Origin: CAVRGQ01 sp963720785
GTDB taxonomy: Bacteria > Actinomycetota > Acidimicrobiia > IMCC26256 > DASPTH01
NCBI GenBank assembly: GCA_963720785.1
Contig: CAVRGQ010000009.1
Span: 248,001-312,000, forward strand
Reading direction: 5' to 3'
DNA length: 64,000 nucleotides
Within the stretch, counting starts at the first letter, position 1. Every line of letters starts with the position of its first letter. Made by a program: the position numbers and the translations under genes. Positions 18,103 through 27,053 of the stretch are shown here, piece by piece. The notes under the pieces were generated by a model that was given only the letters and a program-made list of their open reading frames with translations, was not told the DNA's origin and did no database searches.

Positions 18103-19052
18103 GCGCGCCACTCCTCGACGAGACCGAGGAACGCGTCCTCGAGGCGACGACGCAACATCACCGTGTCGACGCCGATGCCCGCCTCCACGAGACGCTTCAC
18201 CAACTCCGACCGTGAGCCGTGGTCCTGCAACTCGATCACCAGCCCCGGTGGTTCGGGCATCATCGAGGTGATCGACGGGAAGTCGGCGAGGACGCGCTGC
18301 GCGGCTTCCACGTCGCTCACCTCGAGGTACACCGAGCCCGACGTGCCGATCAGGTCGGCGACCGAGCCGCTCGCCACGAGGCGGCCGCGGTCCATCACGA
18401 CCGCGTGGGTGCACGTCTGCTCCACCTCGGCGAGCACGTGACTGGAGAACAACACGGTGGCGCCCTCGTCGGCGACGCGGCGCACGAGCTGGCGCACCTC
18501 GCGCATCTCCTGCGGGTCGAGGCCGTTGGTGGGCTCGTCGAGCACGAGGATCTCGGGGCGGCCGAGCAGCACCCGGGCGAGGCCGAGGCGCTGGCGCATG
18601 CCCTGCGAGTAGGTCTTCACCTTGCGGTCGATGGCGTCGCCGAGATCGGCGATGGCGAGCGCCTGCTCGAGATCGGCGTCGCGCCACTTGGCACCGCCCT
18701 CCTCCCACCACATGCGCAGGTTGCGCATGCCCGAGAGGTGCGGCACGAACGCGGCCGACTCGATGAGCGCACCGACGCGGCGCAGCTCGTGCGCGCCCGG
18801 CTTCACCGAGGTGCCGAACAACTTCGCCTCACCGGCGGTCGGGCGGATGAGCCCGAGGAGCATGCGCAGGCACGTCGTCTTCCCCGCGCCGTTCGGACCG
18901 AGGAGGCCGACGACCTGGCCGCGCTCCACGGTGAAGCTCAGGTCGTCGACCGCGAGCACTTCCGAGCTGAACCGTTTCGACAACCCGGCGATCTCGACCA
19001 CCACCTCACCGCGCGTCGAGGTGTCGAGCGGGGAAGGTTGTGTGGTGGTCAC
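18099..19052 (-). CDS. ABC-2 exporter ATP-binding protein
   Basis: 317 residues from GTG 19050-19052. In order: Walker A GPNGAGKTT, Q-loop region GALIESAAFVPHLSG, signature YSQGMRQRLGLARVLL, Walker B ILVLDEPTNGLDP and switch FSSHVLAEV. The Tyr-Ser-Gln-Gly signature and the C-terminal extension (about 225-317) are those of drug/antibiotic-type ABC-2 ATPases (DrrA/CcmA class). It energises the permease encoded immediately downstream with overlapping codons. TACGCT lies 8 nt before the start, and overlaps the promoter of the divergent metallohydrolase gene. Substrate unknown. Confidence 0.9.
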   Translation of the reverse strand: MTTTQPSPLDTSTRGEVVVEIAGLSKRFSSEVLAVDDLSFTVERGQVVGLLGPNGAGKTTCLRMLLGLIRPTAGEAKLFGTSVKPGAHELRRVGALIESAAFVPHLSGMRNLRMWWEEGGAKWRDADLEQALAIADLGDAIDRKVKTYSQGMRQRLGLARVLLGRPEILVLDEPTNGLDPQEMREVRQLVRRVADEGATVLFSSHVLAEVEQTCTHAVVMDRGRLVASGSVADLIGTSGSVYLEVSDVEAAQRVLADFPSITSMMPEPPGLVIELQDHGSRSELVKRLVEAGIGVDTVMLRRRLEDAFLGLVEEWRA

Positions 19053-19060
19053 GGCTTCGG

Positions 19061-19070
19061 AGCGTAGCTT
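19061..19070. promoter_or_regulatory. Overlapping divergent -10 boxes
   Basis: AGCGTAGCTT contains TACGCT on the minus strand (19061-19066), 8 nt before the ABC ATPase GTG, and TAGCTT on the plus strand (19065-19070), 8 nt before the metallohydrolase ATG at 19079. The two hexamers share two bases, so polymerase could not occupy both at once. Confidence 0.55.
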
Positions 19071-19078
19071 GGGGCGAG

Positions 19079-19791
19079 ATGGAGCCGGCCGCGACCCCCC
19101 ACCCGCCCGCGCGCCGACCACGGGACGCGCAACGTCGGCGCGTGTACCTCGCGGAGACCCCGCTGCCGTCGAGCCCGTTGCCCGGAATCGACGCGTGCGC
19201 CGGCTTCGTCGACAAGGTCGTGGGCAGCCTCTGGTGGCACGAGCGCTTCCCCGACCGCGACCTGGGCGGCGCGCCGCGACTGCGTCCCGGCAACGGCGCG
19301 CGCCAGGCCTTCTACCGCGAGGAGCCCACCGGGCCGACCATCACGTTGCCGCGCCGCTACCGCACGAAAGCGGTGGTGCTGCACGAGTTGTCCCACTGGG
19401 CGCTGGGCATCGACTCCGGTCTCCCCCATCACGGGCGCACGTTCGCGCGCGTGCTGCTCGACGGCGTGCACGAGTTCCTCGGGCCCGAGCGCGGCGACGC
19501 GCTCGCCACGTCGTACCGCGAACACGGCGTGCACGTGGGCAAGCCGCCGCGCCGTGGCCCTGACGGGCGCCTCCACTACGGCTGGGACGAGCGCCTGCGT
19601 CTCGGCAAGGGTCGCGCGCTCGAGGTGCGCTACCGCGACGCGGCGACGACGCGCCTGTCGAGCACACCGCGGTGTTCGAGGGGTACGAGCGCGGCTCGTC
19701 GGTGCTGCGGTTCGCCGATGGCGCGCGGCATCGTCACTGCGAGCGTGTGGGCAGTGGCCGACGTCGACGAGGCATGATTCCCCTCTCATGA
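19079..19791 (+). CDS. Zinc metallohydrolase, TIGR04338-like, one frame change
   Basis: About 237 residues. The zincin motif HELSHWAL (HExxH) with a downstream GLPHHGRTFARVLL supplies the metal ligands, as in the TIGR04338 family of actinobacterial metallohydrolases; activity is unproven. After about residue 190 the frame with high G/C third positions changes near 19640-19655: the continuation VEHTAVFEGYERGSSVLRFADG ends at TGA 19789-19791, overlapping the ATG of the next gene (ATGA). The alternative in-frame stop at 19775-19777 has poor codon use. The coupled end supports the shifted reading. TAGCTT 8 nt upstream suggests a leaderless transcript. Confidence 0.72.
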
Positions 19792-20716
19792 GCACCGACG
19801 GATCCCGCAAGGCGATCTTCGCCGCCTTCCTCGCCAACCTGACGATCGCGATCGCGAAGTTCGCCGCGTTCGCGGTGACGGGCTCCGCGTCGATGCTCGC
19901 GGAAGGCATCCACTCCGTCGCCGACACCGGCAACCAGGGGCTCCTGTTCCTCGGCGGCAAGCGCGCGACCAAGGCCCCCACCGAGGAGCACCAGTTCGGC
20001 TTCGGGCGCGAGCGCTACTTCTGGGCGTTCGTCGTGTCGCTCGTGCTCTTCACCCTCGGCGGCATGTTCGCCATCGTCGAGGGCATCGACAAGCTCTTCC
20101 ACCCCGAGCACCTCGACTCGCCGATCGTCGCGTTCGCCGTGCTCGGCATCGCGGTCGTCGCCGAGGGCCTGTCGCTGCGCACCGCGCGTAACGAGGCCAA
20201 CCCCATCCGCCGTGGGCGCAGTTGGTGGCGCTTCGTGCGCACCACGAAGAACCCCGAGCTTCCGGTGGTGCTGCTCGAGGACACCGGCGCGCTCGATCGG
20301 CCTCGTGTTCGCGCTGATCGGCATCACCCTCGCCGAGGTCACCGGCAACGCGTGCTGGGACGCGGTCGGCAGCATCGGCATCGGCGTGCTGCTCGTGATC
20401 ATCGCGGCGGTGCTCGCGATCGAGATGAAGAGCCTGCTCATCGGCGAGTCGGCGTCGCCCGTGGCGGAGCAGCGCATCCGCGACGCGATCCTCGACGGCC
20501 CCGAGGTGAGGCGCATCATCCACCTGCGCACGCAGCACCTGGGGCCGGAAGACCTGCTGCTCGCAACGAAGCTCGAGTTCGCCGCGACCACCATGCCGGA
20601 GCTCTCCGACGCGATCGACACCGTCGAGGCGCGGCGTGCGTGCCGGCAGCCCTGAGGCGCGGCTCATCTTCATGGAGCCCGACCGCTACCGACCCGAGCT
20701 CGATCTGCAGGCCTGA
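19788..20716 (+). CDS. Cation diffusion facilitator transporter, two frame changes
   Basis: About 309 residues. Membrane part: AIFAAFLANLTIAIAKFAAF, then the CDF helix 2 motif SASMLAEGIHSVADTGNQGLLFLG with the His/Asp metal pair, and later TGNACWDAVGSIGIGVLLVI with helix 5 Asp. Frame changes lie near 20292 (LLEDTGAL then IGLVFALIGITLAEV) and near 20637. The C-terminal part (MKSLLIGESASPVAEQRIRDAIL, HLRTQHLGPEDLLLATKLEF) is the ferredoxin-like cytoplasmic metal domain, ending MEPDRYRPELDLQA at TGA 20714-20716. Coupled to the metallohydrolase gene upstream. Likely exports Zn, Fe, Mn or Co; specificity not determinable. Confidence 0.82.
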
Positions 20717-20745
20717 GCGGCCGATCGAGCAGCCCGGGTACTGGC

Positions 20746-21264
20746 TCAGTCGAGCCGGCGGAGCTCCGTGCGGTAGCGCTCGCCGTTGGCGAGGTAGATG
20801 CCGACGAGGCGGTCGATCTCGTCGGGGTCGACGACGTCGAGGCGCAGCTTCGCCGGCACACCGAGGGCCATGGCCCGCGACGGCACCACCATGTCGTTGG
20901 GCACCACCGCGCCCGCGCCCACCAGGGCGTCGCGCTCGACCACGGCCCGGTGCATGACGATCGAGCCCGTCCCCACCAGGGCATGGCCCAGCACGTGGCA
21001 GCACTCCAGGTGCGCCAGGTGGCCCACCACCACGTCGTCGCCCACGGTGGTGGGCATGATCGCGGTGGTGTGGATCACGGATCCGTCCTGGATGTTCGAC
21101 CGGGCGCCGATGGTGATGGAGCCGTAGTCGCCCCGGAGCACGGCGTGGGGCCAGATCGACGCCTGCGGGCCGATCTTCACGTCGCCGATGACCGTCGCGT
21201 CAGGATGGACGTAGGCGGTCGGGTCGATGTCGGGAACCTGGTCCCCCAGTGCGTAGATGGCCAT
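20746..21264 (-). CDS. Gamma-carbonic anhydrase-family hexapeptide protein
   Basis: 172 residues, a left-handed beta-helix: VIGDVKIGPQASIWPHAVLRGDYGSITIGARSNIQDGSVIHT is the family fingerprint, with H65 as the first zinc ligand position and H82 in VVGHLAHLECC as the second. In many homologues a further His lies five residues after H82; here that position is Glu, while H85 is nearby, a form I associate with actinobacterial members. Catalysis is therefore uncertain. TAGGGT lies 6 nt before the ATG on the minus strand, so leaderless. It diverges from the large HTH protein gene. Confidence 0.87.
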   Translation of the reverse strand: MAIYALGDQVPDIDPTAYVHPDATVIGDVKIGPQASIWPHAVLRGDYGSITIGARSNIQDGSVIHTTAIMPTTVGDDVVVGHLAHLECCHVLGHALVGTGSIVMHRAVVERDALVGAGAVVPNDMVVPSRAMALGVPAKLRLDVVDPDEIDRLVGIYLANGERYRTELRRLD

Positions 21265-21309
21265 GAGCTGACCCTACAGGCGAAGCCACAGGCCGCCGAT
21301 ACGTGAAAC

Positions 21310-24300
21310 ATGGCTGAGGAGACGACCACCGTGACGCCCAAGCAGATGGGCAACCATCTGCGGGCAGTCCGGCGGCGGAAGGGCCTCTCTCTGTCCGAGG
21401 TCGCCCGCGGCGCCGGCTTGAACCGCCGAGAGCTCGTGAACTACGAGCGCGGCAAGGCGACGATCCCCGAGAGCGACCTCTGGGTCCTCGCGGGCTCGAT
21501 CGGCGTCGACGTGACCGAGCTCGTGCCGCCCGCGCCCAGCACCGACGTGCCCGCGCCGAGCGACAACGTGCCCGCGCTGCGGACCGACGACTCAACCGGC
21601 AGCATCGGCGACGCCGTCGCCTCGCTCCGCCGCTCGACCGAGGTCCACGAGGCCTCGCCGCACCTCGGGACGTTGCGCGTGCTCCAGCAGCTCCCCGAAG
21701 GCAAGCGCGTCCCGGTGAAGGACCGCGACCTCGCGGTGATCGCGGCCGACCTCGGCGCGACCCCTGCGGAGATCGAGGTCAGCATCGCCACCATCCTCGG
21801 CTGCGACAGCCAGGAGGCCGCCCGGGTGCGCGCCATCCTGATGGCCGCGCCGCAGCACGGTCGCCGCGGCCGCAAGGCGAAGGCGATCGCCGCCGGCGAG
21901 GTCGAGCCCGCCCTGCGCTACCAGGCGCCCGTCGTGCCTCCGCCCCCGCCGAGCGACCCGGTCCCCACCGAGCACGCGGCCGTCGACGTGTTCGAGGAGC
22001 TGGCGCGTCTCCCTGAGCCGCTGCCGCTCCCCGAAGAGACGAACCTCCCCGACATCATCTCCACGCCGCCCGCGCCCGATGGTGCGGTCGAGCTGGTCGA
22101 CCACGACACGTTCCCGTCGCTCGGCGAGCGCTTCGGGTTCAAGCAGCCCGCCATGGCCGACACCACCGCGACCGCCGCTTCGGCGACTGCGGCCGCCGCG
22201 GCTTCGTCGGCGCTGCACAGCGGCGCGGACGCGCCGCCCATCGACATCGCCGTTCGCACCGACGACTGGGCGATCTCCGGCCCCTCCGCCGGCGAGCCCC
22301 TGTCCCAGCCCCTGGCCCGCCGCGTGCCGGCCGACGTGCCCACCGACCCGTGGGCCGCCGAGCCCGCCCCCGCCAACGGCGCGAACGGCAACGGCTGGGC
22401 GCCCCCGGTCCCCACCGACGGCCCCGTGCCGAGCGCGTTCTGGGAGGGCACCGACGACTGGTCGCCCGCCGAGCCGCCGCACACCAACGGCAACGGCAGC
22501 GGCAACGGTGTGATCGACGGTGCAGCGCTCGCCGAGGCGATCGACACCACCGAGGCCGGCGTGATCGACGTTCCCGACGCGGCCGGCGCGGCTGCGCCCA
22601 CTGACCCGGCCGATCCGAACTCGCTGTGGAGCTTCGAGCCCGCGGCGGTCGATCCCTGGATCGCCGGCGGCTGGCCCGAGAGCGGCACCACGGACGCGCC
22701 CGAGACCACGGAGCTGGTCGACAGTGAATGGCCGCCCGCGGCGTTCACCCCCGTCGAGGACACGACCGCACACCCCGCCGACATCTGGGGCGTGGCCGAT
22801 GCCCGTGCCGACGGCCCCGCGCCGTTCGGCTTCGCCGCGGCCGAGACCGACACCGACGTCGAGCCGCCCGCCACCCCCACCTGGGCCACCACGGACGACA
22901 GCACCGGCCACTGGGACCACGCCCTCGACCCCGCCGCCGTCGACAGCGGCTTCGTGGTCGACTGGGGCGAGGCCGAAGACGACGAGTCCGACGAGCCGGC
23001 GGCCGGCCAGTGGGCTTCCACCGGCACGTGGGACGAGCCCCTCACCCCGGTGTGGGAGGTCCACACCGCCGCTCCCGTCGAGACCGACGAGGTGACCGAG
23101 GCCGAGGCGCACGAGGCAGCCCAGTCGTTCGACGTGTTCGACGCCTTCGCCGCCGACCCGTTCGCCGCCGCCACCGAAGACGCGGTCGAGGACGTCACCG
23201 CGGACCCGGTCGGGAGCGCCGACGAGCACAACTTCACCTTCGGCAGCGACCTGGCTGCGGCGCTGGCCGCGACCTACCTGCCCGACGGCACCGAGGTGCC
23301 CGAGGAGCCCGAGGCCGAGGCCGTCGAGACTGCCGAGGCGGTCGAAGCCGTCGAAGCCGTCGAGACTGCCGAGGCGGTGGAGGCTGTCGAGGCCGTCGAA
23401 GCTCTCCCGACCTGGGAGCCCGAGACCGTCGAGACGCTCGAGGCCGCCGAGTCCTGGACGCCCGATGACACCGACACCTGGACCCCCGAGGCCATCCCGA
23501 CGTGGGAGCCCGAGGCCGTCGAAGCCGTCGAAGTCGTCGAAGTCGTCGAAGCCGTCGAAGTCGTCGAAGCCGTCGAGGCCGAGACCTGGGCGACCGAATC
23601 CGAGCCCGAATCCGAGCCCGAGCCCGAGATCGAGACGGAGCTGGCCGTGGCCGCTCCGATCGACGAACTGCCGCGCATCGTGTGGCGCGCGGACGCCTCC
23701 GGCAACGTGGACGCCGTCGACACCTTCACCAACGAGCCCGACACCGAGCCGGAGCCCGAACCCGAGCCGGAGCCGGAGGTGTTCGCCGAGATGTTCGTGC
23801 ACGCCGGCAGCGACTGGCAGCTCGGCAACGCCGTGCCGCTCGTCGAAGTGGGCAACGCGGGCGGCCTGGTGATGCGCCGGGCCGACGAGCGTTGGGCCCT
23901 GGCCGACGTCACCACCGCCCCCGACTTCGCCCTCGAGATCGACGTGGACTTCCGCTCCGGCCCCGGCCTCGGCGTGCTGTTCCGGGCGAGCGTGGACGAC
24001 GAGGGCCGCATGTCGGGCTACAGCTTCGACATCGACCCGATCTACGACGGCGGCGGCTTCCTGGTGCGCCAGTGGCTCGAGGACCGTGAGTTGTGGAACC
24101 CGATCGCCCGCGTGGCGGCCGAGGACCCGAACACGATGTACGGCCGGCTCACGGTGCGCCTCGAGGTGCACGGCGAGACGCTGACCGCCACCGTGAACGG
24201 CACCGAGGTCATGACGGTCGACGACCTGGCGCAGGCCTCCGTCGAGCGTGACCGCGAACCGGCCCGGGGTGACCGGGTCGGCGTCCAGGCGTGGTCGTCC

Positions 24301-24342
24301 TCCGACCTCGTCATCGACACGCTGCGCGTCGCCGCGCTCTGA
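21310..24342 (+). CDS. Very large HTH protein with acidic repeats and a jelly-roll C-terminus
   Basis: 1010 residues in one intact frame. Residues about 10-65 are an XRE-type helix-turn-helix (LRAVRRRKGLSLSEVARGAGLNRRELVNYERGK). A second helical unit follows to about 200 (LPEGKRVPVKDRDLAVIAADLGATPAEIEVSIATIL). Residues 200-820 are low-complexity, Ala/Pro/Asp/Glu/Trp-rich and strongly acidic, including Val-Glu-Ala repeats at about 657-697 and 732-760. The last 190 residues (VFAEMFVHAGSDWQLGN, then FALEIDVDFRSGPGLGVLFRA and YSFDIDPIYDGGGFLVRQWLEDRELW) look like a DUF1080/laminin-G type beta-sandwich, usually sugar-binding and extracellular. No signal peptide or membrane helix is seen. Combination not known to me; function unknown. 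Confidence 0.8.
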   Translation: MAEETTTVTPKQMGNHLRAVRRRKGLSLSEVARGAGLNRRELVNYERGKATIPESDLWVLAGSIGVDVTELVPPAPSTDVPAPSDNVPALRTDDSTGSIGDAVASLRRSTEVHEASPHLGTLRVLQQLPEGKRVPVKDRDLAVIAADLGATPAEIEVSIATILGCDSQEAARVRAILMAAPQHGRRGRKAKAIAAGEVEPALRYQAPVVPPPPPSDPVPTEHAAVDVFEELARLPEPLPLPEETNLPDIISTPPAPDGAVELVDHDTFPSLGERFGFKQPAMADTTATAASATAAAAASSALHSGADAPPIDIAVRTDDWAISGPSAGEPLSQPLARRVPADVPTDPWAAEPAPANGANGNGWAPPVPTDGPVPSAFWEGTDDWSPAEPPHTNGNGSGNGVIDGAALAEAIDTTEAGVIDVPDAAGAAAPTDPADPNSLWSFEPAAVDPWIAGGWPESGTTDAPETTELVDSEWPPAAFTPVEDTTAHPADIWGVADARADGPAPFGFAAAETDTDVEPPATPTWATTDDSTGHWDHALDPAAVDSGFVVDWGEAEDDESDEPAAGQWASTGTWDEPLTPVWEVHTAAPVETDEVTEAEAHEAAQSFDVFDAFAADPFAAATEDAVEDVTADPVGSADEHNFTFGSDLAAALAATYLPDGTEVPEEPEAEAVETAEAVEAVEAVETAEAVEAVEAVEALPTWEPETVETLEAAESWTPDDTDTWTPEAIPTWEPEAVEAVEVVEVVEAVEVVEAVEAETWATESEPESEPEPEIETELAVAAPIDELPRIVWRADASGNVDAVDTFTNEPDTEPEPEPEPEPEVFAEMFVHAGSDWQLGNAVPLVEVGNAGGLVMRRADERWALADVTTAPDFALEIDVDFRSGPGLGVLFRASVDDEGRMSGYSFDIDPIYDGGGFLVRQWLEDRELWNPIARVAAEDPNTMYGRLTVRLEVHGETLTATVNGTEVMTVDDLAQASVERDREPARGDRVGVQAWSSSDLVIDTLRVAAL

Positions 24343-24381
24343 CGCACCGCCCGCCCACACCCCGCGGTTAGCGTCACCGCC

Positions 24382-25161
24382 GTGGAGGTCGAGGAGTACG
24401 CGCGGATCGCCGCGGTCGAGGACGCGCACTGGTGGTACCGCAACACCCGTGCGCTCGTCGCCGACCTCCTCGCCGACCGTCTCCGCGGCACCGGCCCGCT
24501 GCGCATCCTCGACGCGGGGTGTGGCCCCGGCGGCAACGGTGCGTGGCTCGCCGAGCACGGTGCCGTCGTCGGCGTCGACCTCTCCCCCGACGCGCTCGCT
24601 TTCGTCCGCGCGCGCCGGCCGGGCACGCGCCCGGTGCGCGGCAGCGTCACCGAACTCCCCCTCGCGACCGCCTCCGTCGACGTGGCCATCGCGGTGACGG
24701 TCCTCTACGCGGTCGACGACGACGTCGCCGCGGTCCACGAGCTCGCCCGCGTGCTGCGACCCGGGGGCGCGGTCGTGTTGGTCGAGCCGGCGTTCGACTC
24801 GCTGCGCCGGGGCCATGACGACGTCGTACACGGCAAGCGCCGGTACCGCCGGGGCCGCCTCCGTGCCCTGGTGGAAGCCGCCGGCCTGCGCACGGAGCGC
24901 GCCACCTACGCGTACTCCTTCCTCGCACCGCCCGCCGCCGCGCTGGGCACCCTCGACCGCCTGCGCCGCCCCTCGCACGGTGCCGCGGGTTCGCCCGACG
25001 CGCCCGACGCGCCCGACGCGCCCGACGAGTCCGACGTCGACCGGCGCGCCCTCGACCGCGTGTTCGCGCCCCTCGCCGCGCAGGAGCGCCGCTGGCTCGC
25101 CCACCACGATGTCGCGGTCGGCACCTCCCTCTTCCTCCTCGCCACCAAACCCCTCCCCTGA
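24382..25161 (+). CDS. Class I SAM-dependent methyltransferase
   Basis: 259 residues. Motif I is LRILDAGCGPGGNGAWLAEHG, then GVDLSPDALAFVRARRPG (Asp binding the ribose), and the UbiE-type stretch LPLATASVDVAIAVTVLYAVDDDVAAVHELARVLRPGGAVVLVEPAFD. The N-terminal EDAHWWYRNTRALV is common in methyltransferases acting on sugars or cell-surface compounds. A linker repeats Asp-Ala-Pro four times near residue 210. The GTG start at 24382 follows TAGCGT (24369-24374) by exactly 7 nt, a clean leaderless promoter. It faces, tail to tail, a glycan operon to which it may be related. Confidence 0.88.
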   Translation: MEVEEYARIAAVEDAHWWYRNTRALVADLLADRLRGTGPLRILDAGCGPGGNGAWLAEHGAVVGVDLSPDALAFVRARRPGTRPVRGSVTELPLATASVDVAIAVTVLYAVDDDVAAVHELARVLRPGGAVVLVEPAFDSLRRGHDDVVHGKRRYRRGRLRALVEAAGLRTERATYAYSFLAPPAAALGTLDRLRRPSHGAAGSPDAPDAPDAPDESDVDRRALDRVFAPLAAQERRWLAHHDVAVGTSLFLLATKPLP

Positions 25162-25177
25162 CCCGCCCCGACCCGCA

Positions 25178-25248
25178 GGTTGCGTCAGGAGACCAGGCAT
25201 GAGCTGGGCGGGTTCAAGGAGTGATCGCAACGGCTTGGTGACGCAGCC
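25178..25248. repeat. Possible fifth, diverged intergenic palindrome
   Basis: GGTTGCGTCA (25178-25187) is complementary, but for one G-T pair, to TGACGCAGCC (25239-25248) across a 51-base spacer, between convergent methyltransferase and glycosyltransferase genes. The TTGCGTC arm resembles copy 1 (CTTGCGTC), but the CTATAG core is absent, so membership is tentative. Confidence 0.3.
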
Positions 25249-25263
25249 TCGGGAGAGAGAGCG

Positions 25264-25989
25264 CTAGCGGCGGCCGCGGCGGAGGAGGACGAGCTGCAGC
25301 CAGAGGCCCGCGAGGGCGGTGAGGGTGCGGGCGATGGCGCCGATGCGGAAGAACTCCGACTTGCCGAACACCCGCCGGTAGTGGTGCACGCCGACCTCGG
25401 TGAAGCGGGCGCCGGCATCCTGCAACTTGCGGACGAGTTCCACGGTGATCGCGCCGGTGGTGTGCACCAGCTCGATCTCGTCGAGCTTCGAGCGCCGGAT
25501 GAGGCGGAAGTCGCAGTCGGTGTCGCGGATGGCGAGGCCGAAGGCCACCTTCACGAACCAGTGGTAGGTGCGGCCGACGATCGTGCGGATCATGCCGTCG
25601 GCGCGTCGCAGCTTGAAGCCCTGCACCACGTCGACGACGTCGGACGCGCGGGCGATGAGCTGCTCGATCTCGGCCGGGTCGTACTGGCCGTCGCCGTCGG
25701 TGTAGAAGACCCACTGGTTCGTCGCCGCTTCGAACCCCGAGAGCAACGCGCCGCCGTAGCCGCGGTTCTGGTCGTGGGTGACGACGCGCAGGCGGGGCTC
25801 CTTGCGGGCCAGCTCGGCGAGCACCACGGCGGAGCCGTCGGTGGAGCCGTCGTTGACGACGATGACCTCGCAGTCGGCGATCCCCGCGCGCTCCAACGCC
25901 CCGAGGACGACGTTCACCATCGATGCGATGGTGGGTTCGTCGTTGTAACAGGGGAAGAACGCAGAGACGGCGACGACGGCCGGGTTCAC
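25264..25989 (-). CDS. Family 2 glycosyltransferase (dolichyl-phosphate-mannose-synthase-like)
   Basis: 241 residues. GT-A fold motifs in order: SAFFPCYNDEPTIASMV, the nucleotide-binding EVIVVNDGSTDGSA, NRGYGGALLSGFEAAT and the DXD-like YTDGDGQYDPAEI, followed by DTDCDFRLIRRSKL; this is the polyprenyl-phosphate sugar synthase branch of GT2. No C-terminal membrane pair is seen apart from a short hydrophobic stretch at the end. The start GTG overlaps the stop of the aminotransferase gene (GTGA), making it the last gene of a coupled operon. It would add the sugar made by that operon to a lipid carrier or glycan. Confidence 0.9.
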   Translation of the reverse strand: MNPAVVAVSAFFPCYNDEPTIASMVNVVLGALERAGIADCEVIVVNDGSTDGSAVVLAELARKEPRLRVVTHDQNRGYGGALLSGFEAATNQWVFYTDGDGQYDPAEIEQLIARASDVVDVVQGFKLRRADGMIRTIVGRTYHWFVKVAFGLAIRDTDCDFRLIRRSKLDEIELVHTTGAITVELVRKLQDAGARFTEVGVHHYRRVFGKSEFFRIGAIARTLTALAGLWLQLVLLRRGRR

Positions 25990-27053
25990 GGGATCGCTCG
26001 ACACACCGCCTCGACTTCGTCGTCCGTCATCTCCGGGAAGCAGGGGAAGGATACGCACTCGGCGGCCCACGCCTCCGCTTCCGGGCACGCACCGCGCACG
26101 AACTCCCCGTAGGCAGGCTGCTGGGTGAGGGCCAGCGGGTAGTGCACGCCGGTCCCGAACGGCGCCGCCGCCCGGAACGCATCGCGGTCGGGCACGCGGG
26201 CCACGCACAGGTGGTACACGTGCCGCGGGTGGTCGGGGTGCCACGTGAGGCCGGGCGCGGCCTGGCGGTAGCGGGCGGCGATCGCGCGGCGGCGATCGTT
26301 GTCGGCGGTGAGGCGGGGCAGCCCCACCCGCAGCGCCGCGGCCGCGAGGTCGGAGAGGCGGGCGTTGGTGGACACGCGCGTGTGCACGTAGCCGTCGGTG
26401 ACGCCGTGGGCGCGCAGCAGCCGCAGCTCCGCCGCGAGGGCGGGATCGTCGGTGACGACCGCGCCGCCGTCGCAGATCCCGCCGAGGTTCTTGGTGGGAT
26501 AGAAGCTGTACGCGGCCGCGGCCGACCCGGACTGCCCAGGGATGGGGGCGGTGAGGGCGCCGGCGGCTTGCGCGGCGTCCTCGAGCACGGGCAGGCCGAG
26601 ATCAGGGCCGAGCGCGGGGATGGTGGCCGGCCGCCCGTAGAGGTGCACGGGAATCACGGCGCGAGTGCGATCGGTGACGGCGGCGGCGGCCGCCGCGGGG
26701 TCGAGGGTGGCCGTCGTGCGCTCGACGTCGACGAACACGGGCGTGGCTCCGGCCGCGCACACGGCGGCGGCGGTGGGCACCGCGGTGAACGCGGGCAAGA
26801 GCACCTCGTCGCCGGGGCCGATGCCCATGGCCACGAGCGCCAGGCGCAGCGCGTCGGTGCCCGACGCGACGCCGACGCAGTGGCGCCGCCCGGTGAACTC
26901 CGCGAACTCCTCCTCGAAGGCGATGAGCTCGGGCCCGAAGAGGTACTGCCCCGACCGGGCGACCCGCGCCACCGCGTCCGACAGCGCCGGCTCGAGCGAC
27001 GCGGCGTGACGGGCGAGGTCGACGACCGGGATGCCGGCCGGGTCGAGCGTCAC
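25986..27053 (-). CDS. DegT/DnrJ/EryC1/StrS-family PLP aminotransferase
   Basis: 355 residues. The PLP lysine is in SFYPTKNLGGICDGGAVV, with LPVLEDAAQAAGA carrying the Asp that contacts the pyridine nitrogen and the substrate-binding VGVASGTDALRLALVAMGIGPGDEV upstream. These enzymes transaminate keto-sugars bound to nucleotides to give aminosugars. GTG start overlaps the TGA of the epimerase gene, and its own TGA overlaps the GT2 GTG. Together with the epimerase it suggests synthesis of an amino-deoxy sugar, then transfer by the GT2. The particular sugar cannot be read from sequence. Confidence 0.92.
   Translation of the reverse strand: MTLDPAGIPVVDLARHAASLEPALSDAVARVARSGQYLFGPELIAFEEEFAEFTGRRHCVGVASGTDALRLALVAMGIGPGDEVLLPAFTAVPTAAAVCAAGATPVFVDVERTTATLDPAAAAAAVTDRTRAVIPVHLYGRPATIPALGPDLGLPVLEDAAQAAGALTAPIPGQSGSAAAAYSFYPTKNLGGICDGGAVVTDDPALAAELRLLRAHGVTDGYVHTRVSTNARLSDLAAAALRVGLPRLTADNDRRRAIAARYRQAAPGLTWHPDHPRHVYHLCVARVPDRDAFRAAAPFGTGVHYPLALTQQPAYGEFVRGACPEAEAWAAECVSFPCFPEMTDDEVEAVCRAIP

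Noticed and set aside
23281..23590. Regular short repeats that look like a CRISPR array or minisatellite
   Set aside because: They lie within one open reading frame, encode Val-Glu-Ala repeats, and have no spacers of constant length.
21592..25230. A 1212-residue frame antisense to the HTH protein
   Set aside because: Gly/Val/Arg-rich complement of a biased coding sequence; no start signal, no domain, and opposite the strong repeat codons.
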